Source: Cellulosimicrobium funkei
GTDB lineage: Bacteria > Actinomycetota > Actinomycetes > Actinomycetales > Cellulomonadaceae
Assembly: GCF_001019615.1 (NCBI RefSeq)
Contig: NZ_JNBQ01000002.1
Span: forward strand, 405,720 to 469,719
Reading direction: 5' to 3'
Length of the DNA: 64,000 nucleotides
The translations under genes and the position numbers were made by a program. The notes beneath the pieces are model-generated. The model searched no databases, was not told the origin of the DNA, and saw nothing but the letters and a program-made list of their open reading frames with translations. Shown here in pieces: positions 31,747 through 39,175 of the stretch. Position 1 is the stretch's first letter; each line of letters begins with the position of its first letter.

Positions 31747-33752
31747 GCGCGCGCACCAACTCATCACGGGTCGCGGGCTCGACCGTGCTCATCCCGCTCG
31801 GGGACCGGCCGGCGGCACCGCGTGCCCGACGGCGCGTGGTCGCCACCGCGACCGCGCTCGCCCTGGCCCTCACGGGCGCGGGGGTCGGGGCGTGGGCCGC
31901 GGTCGGCGGTCCGGGGCCCGCAGGGTTGACCGCGGCGGCGGACGAGGCGCCGTCGAACGTCGCGCTCATCGGCACGCCCGAGGCGAGCTACACCGCGTCG
32001 TGGAACAAGGTCGAGGCCGTGAACGACGGCGCGGGCGTCAGCACCGGGGGAGCGCACGACGCGACGTGGGCGACGTGGAGCGGGGATCGCCCCGCGACGC
32101 AGTGGCTCGAGTACTCCTGGCCCGCGCCGGTCACGGTGGACCGTTCCGTCGTCCGGTTCTGGTCGGACGGCACCGACGCGAACGGCGACAACGTGCGCGT
32201 CCCGGCGTCGTGGACGCTCCAGTACTGGGACGCCGACGCCGGCGCGTTCGTCGACGTCCCGAACCCGAGCGGCTACCCGACGCAGCGTCTCGAGACCAAC
32301 GAGACGACCTTCGACGCGGTGACGACGACCCGCCTGCGCGCGACGTTTGCCGCGCTGCGGGGCACCACGGCGACGACGTACTCGGCCGTCGGGGTCTCCG
32401 AGTGGGAGGTCTGGGGCACGGGCGGCGTCGAGGAGCCCGAGCCGGTCGACCCGAACGGGCCGATCGACCACTCGCCCGTCCACATCCCCACGGACGTCGG
32501 CGTCCTGCCCGACCTCCCGGCCGAGATCGACGCGATCTTCACCGACGGTCGTGTCGAGACGGTCGCGGTCGACTGGGAGGACGTCACGGCCGAGGACGTC
32601 GCCGCGGCGGGCGCGTTCGAGGTCAGCGGGACGTCGGACGAGCTCGTCGAGCCGGTGAGCGGCACGGTGCACGTGCGCGACGGCGAGCCGGGTGCGATCA
32701 CGGCGGTGGACAACGTGAGCGTCGTGACGCTCGCGGGCACCGCCCCGGTGCTCCCGGCGACCGTCACGGCCGAGTACGAGGACGCGTCGAAGGACAGCCG
32801 CATCCCCGTGACGTGGGACGCCGTCGACCCCGCGGAGTACGCCGAGCCCGACGGGCTGTTCTTCGTCGACGGCGACGTCGAGGGGACGGACGTGCCGGCC
32901 GAGGCCGTCGTGTTCGTCGTCGCGCCCGACACCGGCGAGGACACCACCCCGCCCACCGTGACCGTGACTGCCCAGCCCGGCCCGGCGACGTCGGGCTGGT
33001 ACGTCCAGCACCCGACCGTCACGGTCGTGGCCTCCGACAACCGCGACCCCGCCCCGGCGGTCGAGGTCTCGGTCGACGGCGGAGCGTGGGCCCCGTACGA
33101 CGGACCGTTCGCGGTCGACGAGGACGGCGTGCGCACCGTCGAGGCGCGCGCGACGGACGCCGCCGGCAACGTCGGGACGGGCTCGCGCGAGCTCCGCGTC
33201 GACAGCGCCGCGCCCGTGACGGTCGCGACGCTGCGCGAGGTCGGCAGCAGCGTCGAGATCACGCTGGCCGCCACGGACGCGGGCTCGGGCGTGGACAAGG
33301 TGCAGTGGGAGGGTCCCGGCACGTTCTGGGGCACCTATACCGAGCCGTTCACGCGCGCGCTCACCGACGAGCCGCAGGTCATCGAGTTCGCCGCGACCGA
33401 CGCGGCGGGCAACGAGGAGGTGCGCCAGCAGGTCGTCCTGCCCGCGCTGGGTGACGAGCCGGAGCTCGACCTCGCGGTCGAGGTCTCGCCGCGCTGCCTC
33501 GCGGGCAAGGCGTACGTCGCCGTGCGCGCGACGAACGGTGAGGACGTCCCGGTCTCGGTGACGCTCTCCACGCCGTTCCGGCAGAAGGCGTTCGCGGACG
33601 TGGCGCCGGGCAAGAGCGCGTACCAGTCGTTCGCGACGCGCGCGACGTCGGCCGCGGCCGGCACCGCGACCGTCACGGCCACCGCCGCTGTCGGCGGAGA
33701 GGAGGTGACCGCCACGGTCGACGCGCCGTTCGACGCGCTCGACTGCGGCTGA
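31743..33752 (+). CDS. Secreted non-catalytic protein: discoidin-like CBM, Ig-like domains, shared tail
   Basis: A 669-residue exported protein without a recognisable catalytic domain. A hydrophobic segment (about 32-58) after an RARRR stretch is probably a signal peptide or anchor. A discoidin/F5-8-type module of about 165 residues follows (SNVALIGTPEASYTASWNKV to SEWEVWGTG, CBM32-like). Then come two BIG4-type Ig-like domains (about 240-400), an Ig-like region with TAQPGPATSGWY and ATDAAGNVGTGSRELRVDS (about 400-565), and the shared tail (about 573-669). It is translationally coupled to the preceding GH127 gene. It may bind the same substrate and assist that enzyme, or be the severed non-catalytic half of an ancestral fused enzyme. 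Confidence 0.82.
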   Translation: MSARTNSSRVAGSTVLIPLGDRPAAPRARRRVVATATALALALTGAGVGAWAAVGGPGPAGLTAAADEAPSNVALIGTPEASYTASWNKVEAVNDGAGVSTGGAHDATWATWSGDRPATQWLEYSWPAPVTVDRSVVRFWSDGTDANGDNVRVPASWTLQYWDADAGAFVDVPNPSGYPTQRLETNETTFDAVTTTRLRATFAALRGTTATTYSAVGVSEWEVWGTGGVEEPEPVDPNGPIDHSPVHIPTDVGVLPDLPAEIDAIFTDGRVETVAVDWEDVTAEDVAAAGAFEVSGTSDELVEPVSGTVHVRDGEPGAITAVDNVSVVTLAGTAPVLPATVTAEYEDASKDSRIPVTWDAVDPAEYAEPDGLFFVDGDVEGTDVPAEAVVFVVAPDTGEDTTPPTVTVTAQPGPATSGWYVQHPTVTVVASDNRDPAPAVEVSVDGGAWAPYDGPFAVDEDGVRTVEARATDAAGNVGTGSRELRVDSAAPVTVATLREVGSSVEITLAATDAGSGVDKVQWEGPGTFWGTYTEPFTRALTDEPQVIEFAATDAAGNEEVRQQVVLPALGDEPELDLAVEVSPRCLAGKAYVAVRATNGEDVPVSVTLSTPFRQKAFADVAPGKSAYQSFATRATSAAAGTATVTATAAVGGEEVTATVDAPFDALDCG

Positions 33753-33761
33753 CCCGCCGCT

Positions 33762-33823
33762 CGCCAGGTAGAGCCCCGGTACCGCGAGGTAGAGGCGTGG
33801 TCGTGACCACGCCTCTACCTCGC
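33762..33823. repeat. Palindromic repeat, family A copy 4
   Basis: The core is a perfect 40-bp palindrome: 33784-33802 (GCGAGGTAGAGGCGTGGTC) and its exact complement at 33805-33823, separated by GT. A second direct CAGGTAGAGCC copy precedes it at about 33765, but its inverted partner is degenerate. It closely resembles copy 3. Confidence 0.8.
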
Positions 33824-33961
33824 CAGGGCGGGTGACCACAGACCCCCGGGCGGTGTGCCGGCACCGCCCGGGTCCGGCTCGGCCCTCGTCGCTCCTCGGA
33901 GCGGCGGGGGCCGAGCCTCGTGCTGCCCGAAGTCGGGCCGGTGGCGGGAGGGTGAACAACC

Positions 33962-33988
33962 TGGACACCTGTTCAGTTCAGGCGTCCA
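33962..33988. promoter_or_regulatory. Palindromic operator before the LAxTG surface protein
   Basis: TGGACACCTG (33962-33971) and CAGGCGTCCA (33979-33988) form 10-bp half-sites with one mismatch and a 7-bp AT-rich spacer. A GGCAAGAT sequence at about 33993-34000 may be a -10 region. Shortly after, GGCTGGAC (34007-34014) and GTCCAGCC (34019-34026) form a perfect hairpin in the leader. The binding protein is unknown. Confidence 0.5.
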
Positions 33989-34082
33989 AGATGGCAAGAT
34001 GATCGCGGCTGGACGCTCGTCCAGCCGGGTTCGGGGGGACCCAGCAGCGCCCACCCCCGGGCCGGACGAAGAGGTTCATCGC

Positions 34083-34715
34083 GTGACGACCACCCGCAGG
34101 CTGCTCGCCGCCCTCGTGATCGCCGGCTCCCTCCTCGTCCCCGCCGGAGCGGCGTCAGCCGCCGCCCTCACCGCCACGTCCCCGGACCCGGCCGAGGGCG
34201 TGCGCGTGAGCGTCGAGATCACCGACCGCGAGGTGCCCGCAGGGCCGCGCGTCGTCGTGGGCGAAGGTCCGTTCGTGGTCGGCGGCGAGCTCGTGGTCCG
34301 CGGCACCGGCCTCACGCCGCACGCCACCTACGAGGTCTGGCTCGAGAGCGAGCCCGTGCTGCTCGGCACGGTCAGGACCGACGCGGACGGCGCGTTCGAG
34401 CTCGTGACGACGATCCCGGTCGGGACGTCCCCGGGCGAGCACCACGTCCGCGTCGTCGCCCCGGGCGTCGACGCCGACGTGCTGTCCGAGCCGTTCGTCG
34501 TCCTCGCCGCACCGGGCGAGCCCGAGGAGCCCGGCGGGACGCCGTCCACCGGCACGGGCGGGACGGCCGGCGGCGGGACGTCGGCGTCCCCGCGCCCGGG
34601 CGGTCTCGCCACCACCGGCACGGGGCTCGTCGGGGCCGCCGTGCTCGCGGGGGTGGCCGTCGCGGCTGGTGCCGCGCTGCGCCGTCGGGCGCACAAGGAC
34701 CGGCCCGCCGCCTGA
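34083..34715 (+). CDS. Sortase-anchored surface protein with LAxTG signal
   Basis: A 210-residue exported protein starting at GTG 34083. It has a signal peptide ending ASAAA (about 29), an Ig/CARDB-like beta domain (FVVGGELVVRGTGLTPHATY onward), a Pro/Gly/Thr-rich wall-spanning linker, and a C-terminal cell-wall sorting signal: LATTG, a hydrophobic segment (LVGAAVLAGVAVAAGAAL) and a basic RRRAHK tail. LAxTG is the motif recognised by class E sortases of high-GC actinobacteria. No sortase gene is in the window. The long in-frame extension upstream has no signal-peptide features and was rejected. Its ligand or role is unknown. Confidence 0.85.
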   Translation: MTTTRRLLAALVIAGSLLVPAGAASAAALTATSPDPAEGVRVSVEITDREVPAGPRVVVGEGPFVVGGELVVRGTGLTPHATYEVWLESEPVLLGTVRTDADGAFELVTTIPVGTSPGEHHVRVVAPGVDADVLSEPFVVLAAPGEPEEPGGTPSTGTGGTAGGGTSASPRPGGLATTGTGLVGAAVLAGVAVAAGAALRRRAHKDRPAA

Positions 34716-34763
34716 CCGCCGCCGGGGCGGAGGGCTCGCGCGACGAGGCGGCGACGGCGCGGT

Positions 34764-36077
34764 TCAGTCCTCGGTGACGGGGCCCGCCGCGGGCTCGACC
34801 GCCCGTTCCCCGACGCCGGCGCGCTCGTCGGCGGCCTGCTCCGCCGCGTCCATCGCGCGGTCGTCCACGACGAGCATGCCCAGGAGCGTCGTCGCGGACA
34901 CCGCGGCCATGACGACGAACACGCTCCGCAGCCCGAACACCTCGCCGAGCAGGCCGCCGACCGCCGCGCCGAGCGGCATCGTGCCCCACGCGACGAGCCG
35001 GTAGCAGGAGTTGAGGCGGCCGAGCAGCGCGTCGGGCGTGATCCGCTGCCGGAGCGAGACGGTGACGACGTTCCACACGGCGATCCCGGCGCCGCCCACG
35101 GCGTAGACGGCGCCGATCACCCACGCGTTCGTCGTCACCGCGGGGACCCCCACCAGCGCGACCGTGCTGAGCACGGTCAGCGCGAGGGAGCGCGCCCGGC
35201 CGACGAGCACGACGACGCGCTCCGCGACGAACGAGCCGGCGAACGCGCCGACCGCGGTCGTCGTGAGCAGCACGCCGTACGCGGGCTCCGACAGCCCCAG
35301 GGGGGAGTCGGGGCCGACGGCGAAGAGCACGAAGATCGCGAACGCGGCGTTGCTCGCGAAGTTGATGCCGCCGACCATGAGGGCGAGCGTGCGCAGGATC
35401 CGGTCGTGCCACAGGAAGCGCAGGCCCTCCGCGATGTCGGCCCGCAGCGTCGTGCGGGTCGTGCGCTCGGGGCGGTACGAGCCGGGCAGCCCGACGAGGA
35501 GCCCGACGGCGAGCGCCCACAGCGCGCCCGGGAGCCCGAACGCCACGGCCGCGCCCGCCGCGACGAGCAGCCCGCCGAGCGGAGGCCCGACGAACTGGTT
35601 GGCGGTGAGCTCCGCCGCGTACAGCCGCCCGTTCGCCCGGGGGAGCGCGGTGCGCGGGACGACCTGCGGCAGGATCGACTGCGCCGAGGTGTCGTAGAGC
35701 GTCTCCGTGACGCCCACCCCGAACGCGACGACGTAGAGCGCGGCGATGCTCCCGGCGTCGGGCACGAGCGCGACGGCGGCGAGCGCGACCACGAGCAGCG
35801 CCCGCGCGACGTTGGCGCCGATCATCGCGTGGCGGCGGTCGAGCCGGTCGGCGAGCGCGCCGGCGGGCAGCGCGAAGAGGAGCCAGGGCAGGGTGAGGGC
35901 GAACGTCAGCCCGGCCACGAGCGCGGGGGAGTCGGTGTACCGGACCGCGACGAGCGGCAGCGCGACCTTGAGCACGCCGTCCGCGAGGTTGGACACCGTC
36001 GACGCCGTCCAGAGGCGCCGGAACGGCGCACCCAGGGGCGTGCCGGCCGGGCGTCGGCGGCGGGGCGGGGAGTCCAT
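34764..36077 (-). CDS. MFS transporter
   Basis: A 437-residue membrane protein with about 12 hydrophobic segments and the MFS loop 2-3 motif PAGALADRLDRRHAM (about residue 65). It resembles the DUF894/EntS-like group of drug or siderophore exporters. The start was set at ATG 36077 (MDSPPRRRR), just before the first membrane segment; an alternative ATG lies at 36089 and neither has a strong ribosome binding site. It is transcribed divergently from a winged-helix regulator 76 bp away, with CGATCG-rich inverted repeats between them, so the regulator probably controls it. The substrate is unknown. Confidence 0.88.
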   Translation of the reverse strand: MDSPPRRRRPAGTPLGAPFRRLWTASTVSNLADGVLKVALPLVAVRYTDSPALVAGLTFALTLPWLLFALPAGALADRLDRRHAMIGANVARALLVVALAAVALVPDAGSIAALYVVAFGVGVTETLYDTSAQSILPQVVPRTALPRANGRLYAAELTANQFVGPPLGGLLVAAGAAVAFGLPGALWALAVGLLVGLPGSYRPERTTRTTLRADIAEGLRFLWHDRILRTLALMVGGINFASNAAFAIFVLFAVGPDSPLGLSEPAYGVLLTTTAVGAFAGSFVAERVVVLVGRARSLALTVLSTVALVGVPAVTTNAWVIGAVYAVGGAGIAVWNVVTVSLRQRITPDALLGRLNSCYRLVAWGTMPLGAAVGGLLGEVFGLRSVFVVMAAVSATTLLGMLVVDDRAMDAAEQAADERAGVGERAVEPAAGPVTED

Positions 36078-36096
36078 GCGGCCCAGCATGGCACAG

Positions 36097-36134
36097 CGAT
36101 CGAGAAAACCCAATCGATCGGGCGATCTCGATCG
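36097..36134. promoter_or_regulatory. Operator between divergent MFS transporter and regulator genes
   Basis: CGATCGAG (36097-36104) and CTCGATCG (36127-36134) form an inverted repeat around a central ATCGATCG (36113-36120). Three CGATCG cores within 38 bp suggest multiple dimers. The -10 of the regulator (TACGAT, 36142-36147) lies immediately downstream. Confidence 0.6.
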
Positions 36135-36153
36135 GCCGCCGTACGATGCCTCC

Positions 36154-36729
36154 ATGAGCGTCGAGCCCACGCCGCAGGACCCCGCCCCCGGGCCGGGGAC
36201 CACGCCACCCGAGGTGCCTGGGCGCCGCCCGCCCACGGCCCTCGAGGCCAAGGCCCTCGCCCACCCGTTGCGCCAGCGCATCGTCCGGCAGTGCGGCACG
36301 CGCGAGATGACCAACAAGGAGCTCGCCGACCACCTCGGCGTCGCGCCCGGCACGGCCCTCCACCACGTCCGGCTGCTCGTCCGGGCCGGCCTGCTCGAGC
36401 CCGCGGAGGTGCGGACCGGTGCGGGGGGAGCGCTCGAGCGCCCCTACCGCGCGACCGGGGCGACCTGGTGGCTCGACGACCCCCTGCGCGGCACCGCGCC
36501 CGACGTCCGGTTCGGCCCCGTCGCCGCGGCGCTCGACGACGCCCTCGCCGCCGGCCCCGATGCCGTCACGACGTCCGCCGCGTTCCGCCTCCACCTCTCG
36601 GACGACGACGTCGCCGAGCTCGACCGACGCATCCTCGCCGTCCTCGACGAGTACGTGGCGACGGACGACCAGCGCCTCGACCGCCCGCTCCACCGCGGGC
36701 TGTTCCTCCTGCACCGCCCGCCGTCCTGA
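36154..36729 (+). CDS. ArsR/HTH_20-type winged-helix regulator
   Basis: A 191-residue DNA-binding protein with a Pro-rich N-terminus and a winged helix at about 27-100 (AKALAHPLRQRIVRQCGTRE, then TNKELADHLGVAPGTALHHV as the helix-turn-helix). The C-terminal half, with a conserved W-W and LDRRILAVLDEYV, is a dimerisation or ligand part. There is no ArsR metal-binding Cys pair at the expected helix; the single Cys in RQCGTRE is not enough. The gene appears leaderless: TACGAT at 36142-36147 ends 6 nt before ATG 36154. It probably represses the divergent MFS gene. Confidence 0.85.
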   Translation: MSVEPTPQDPAPGPGTTPPEVPGRRPPTALEAKALAHPLRQRIVRQCGTREMTNKELADHLGVAPGTALHHVRLLVRAGLLEPAEVRTGAGGALERPYRATGATWWLDDPLRGTAPDVRFGPVAAALDDALAAGPDAVTTSAAFRLHLSDDDVAELDRRILAVLDEYVATDDQRLDRPLHRGLFLLHRPPS

Positions 36730-36764
36730 ACGACCTGACCGTCCTGACCGTCCGGTCGGTCCCG

Positions 36765-37559
36765 TCAGGGGCGGGCGGCGAAGCGTTCCAGGAGGTCGGC
36801 GTGACCCGAGACGATGAGGAGGTCGTTCGCGCTGATGCGGGTCTCGGGGTTGGCGTAGAGGAAGTCCTCGCCGGGGGACTTCACCCCGATGACGGTGACG
36901 CCGTAGCGCTCGCGGACCTTGGACTGCGCGAGCGTGAAGCCCTGGACCTCGCGGGGCGGTCGCATCTTGACGATGGTGAACCCGTCCTCGACCTCGATGT
37001 AGTCCAGCAGCTTGCCGGAGACCAGGTGCGCGACGCGCGCGCCGGCATCGGCCTCCGGGAAGACGACGTGGTGCGCGCCGATGCGCTGGAGGATGCGCCC
37101 GTGCTCGGCGGAGATGGCCTTGGCCCAGATCTGCGGCGTGCCCAGGTCGACGAGGTTGCCCGTGATGAGGACGCTCGCCTCGAGCGACGTGCCGACGCCG
37201 ACGACGGCGACGGGGAAGTCGCGCGCGCCGAGCTGCTCGAGCGCGACGGGGTTGGAGGCGTCGGCCTCGACGAGGGGGAGCTGCCCGCTCCACTGGGCGA
37301 CGAGGTCGGGATCTCGCTCGACGGCGAGCACGTCCTGGCCGAGGCGGTCGAGCGTCGCGGCGATGGCCGTCCCGAAGCGTCCGAGACCGATGACGAGGAC
37401 GCCTGCGTCCTTGCGCGGAGCCTTCGCCTCGTCGCGGCGGGAGCGCTCGGCACGCCCGCGCTCGACGATGCGCCGCGCGACGGGGTCTGCCGACAGGGCG
37501 TCCTTCCCGGTCGCCGGCCCGGGGCTCGGGTCGGCGCCGCGGGAGAAGGGGTCGGTCAC
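36765..37559 (-). CDS. TrkA-type potassium uptake regulatory subunit
   Basis: A 264-residue cytoplasmic protein with an RCK_N domain (VLVIGLGRFGTAIAATLDRL, the GxGxxG nucleotide site, about residues 54-73) and a C-terminal RCK_C domain. It gates the TrkH/KtrB channel encoded immediately upstream. GTG 37559 was chosen because GAAAGG lies 8 nt before it. A 45-residue polar N-terminal extension precedes the nucleotide fold. The gene follows trkH by 73 bp in the same direction, so they form an operon. Confidence 0.9.
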   Translation of the reverse strand: MTDPFSRGADPSPGPATGKDALSADPVARRIVERGRAERSRRDEAKAPRKDAGVLVIGLGRFGTAIAATLDRLGQDVLAVERDPDLVAQWSGQLPLVEADASNPVALEQLGARDFPVAVVGVGTSLEASVLITGNLVDLGTPQIWAKAISAEHGRILQRIGAHHVVFPEADAGARVAHLVSGKLLDYIEVEDGFTIVKMRPPREVQGFTLAQSKVRERYGVTVIGVKSPGEDFLYANPETRISANDLLIVSGHADLLERFAARP

Positions 37560-37632
37560 GGTGGGGCCTTTCGTGTGGTCGGGGAGGGTCGGTGGCGGTG
37601 CCCGACGGCGCACGCCGCGGCGGGCGGGTCGC

Positions 37633-39009
37633 TCACCCGATGATGGGGCGTTCCTCGGGGTAGCGCACGATGCGGCGGCGGTCGCGCAGCGCGAGCGCCG
37701 CGGCGAACGTCATGGTGCCCGTGCGGCCGACGAACATGAGCGCGACGAGCACGTACTTGCCCGCGTCGGGGAGGTCGGGCGTGATCCCGGTGCTGAGGCC
37801 GACCGTCGCGAACGCGGAGATCGTCTCGAAGAGGATGACGTCGAGCGTCTCGCCCGTGATCTCCAGCAGGAGAAGGCTCGCCAGCAGGACCGCGGTCGCG
37901 CCGACGAAGGACACGGCGACGGCGAGCCGCAGGGTGTCGCGAGGGATGCGGCGACCGAAGGCCTCCATGTCCCGGTCGCCGCGCGCCTCGGACACGATCG
38001 CGATGAGCATGACGGCGAGCGTCGTGACCTTGATGCCGCCCGCGGTCGACGCGGAGCCGCCGCCGACGAACATGAGGGCGTCGGTGATGAGCCAGCTCGC
38101 CTCGTGCATGCCGCCGGTGTCGACGGTGGAGAAGCCGCCCGAGCGGGGCATGACGCCCGCGAAGAGCGAGGCGAGGAGCTTCTCCCCGAACGCGAGCGGG
38201 CCGAGCGTGCGCTGGTTCGTCCACTCGACGGCCGCGAAGAGCACCGTGCCGACGACGACGAGGGCGGCGCTCGTGGTGAGCGTGAGCTTGGTGTGCAGGC
38301 TCCACTTCCCGACGCGCTTGCGGTTGCGCATGACGTTGAGGATCACGGGGAAGCCGAGGGAGCCGATGAACACGCCGAGGATGATCGGCAGGCACAGCAT
38401 CCAGTCGCCCACGTAGGGCGCGAGCCCCTGCTCGGTGGGGATGAAGCCCGCGTTGTTGAACGCCGAGATGCCGTAGAAGATCCCGTGCCAGGCGGCCTCC
38501 CCGAACGTCTCCTCGAGGACGATGAAGCGGGGCAGGAGGAGCAGCGCGATGAGCAGCTCGAGCGACGTCGAGGTGATGATGACGACCCGCACGAGCGAGC
38601 CGACCTCGCCGAGCCGCGTCGTCTTGGTCTCGGACGCCGTGAGGAGCTTCTGCGTGAGGCCGATGCGTCGCGACACGGCCATGCCGAGGATCGACGCGAG
38701 CGTCATCACGCCCAGGCCGCCGATCTTGATGCCGAGCAGGATGACGACCTGCCCGTACGTCGACCAGTACGTCCCGGTCGGCACGACGACGAGGCCCGTC
38801 ACGCACACCGCGGACGTCGCGGTGAACAGCGCGTCGACGAAGGGCGCCGCCCGTCCGCTCGCCGTCGCCCAGGGCGCCATGAGGAGGGCGGTGAAGACGG
38901 CGATGACGGCGGCGAAGACCGTGACGGCGAGGCGTGCGGGCGACTGCCGGGCGAGGCGGTCGACGATCTCCCGCCCCTTGAACAGGCGCCCGGTCATGCT
39001 CGTCGGCAT
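37633..39009 (-). CDS. TrkH/KtrB-type potassium channel subunit
   Basis: A 458-residue membrane protein with the four pore-loop repeats of the TrkH/KtrB/HKT superfamily. Filter-like segments are seen at TATSAVCVTGLVV, ISAFNNAGFIP, PRSGGFSTVDTG and ISAFATVGLSTG; each has the conserved filter Gly. GAGGGAGG precedes ATG 39009. The length fits KtrB better than the longer proteobacterial TrkH. It is partnered with the RCK protein downstream for regulated K+ uptake. Confidence 0.92.
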   Translation of the reverse strand: MPTSMTGRLFKGREIVDRLARQSPARLAVTVFAAVIAVFTALLMAPWATASGRAAPFVDALFTATSAVCVTGLVVVPTGTYWSTYGQVVILLGIKIGGLGVMTLASILGMAVSRRIGLTQKLLTASETKTTRLGEVGSLVRVVIITSTSLELLIALLLLPRFIVLEETFGEAAWHGIFYGISAFNNAGFIPTEQGLAPYVGDWMLCLPIILGVFIGSLGFPVILNVMRNRKRVGKWSLHTKLTLTTSAALVVVGTVLFAAVEWTNQRTLGPLAFGEKLLASLFAGVMPRSGGFSTVDTGGMHEASWLITDALMFVGGGSASTAGGIKVTTLAVMLIAIVSEARGDRDMEAFGRRIPRDTLRLAVAVSFVGATAVLLASLLLLEITGETLDVILFETISAFATVGLSTGITPDLPDAGKYVLVALMFVGRTGTMTFAAALALRDRRRIVRYPEERPIIG

Positions 39010-39175
39010 GGAGCCTCCCTCACCACTCGCGCCACTCTGCCACGGGCCCGGTGGCCCGTCATGTCGCCGCTCCGGCGCCGGGACATCATGCCGCTTCCGG
39101 CGCCCGGGTGCCGCACCGGGGTCCGGCGACCGGTCCACCGGGGCGGGTGCGCGCCGTCGGGCGTTACCGTGAGCC

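Larger units (their letters stand above)
33753..34082. other. 330-bp gap at the end of the arabinose locus
   Basis: It contains a family A repeat (33762-33823), a 27-bp palindromic operator candidate (33962-33988) and a short perfect hairpin in the presumed leader (34007-34026). The region 33840-33960 shows nothing I can identify. GAAGAGG (about 34069-34075) is the ribosome binding site for the LAxTG protein. Confidence 0.55.

Noticed and set aside
34083..34715. LPxTG (class A sortase) substrate
   Set aside because: The motif is LATTG, which fits class E sortases; there is no Pro at position 2.
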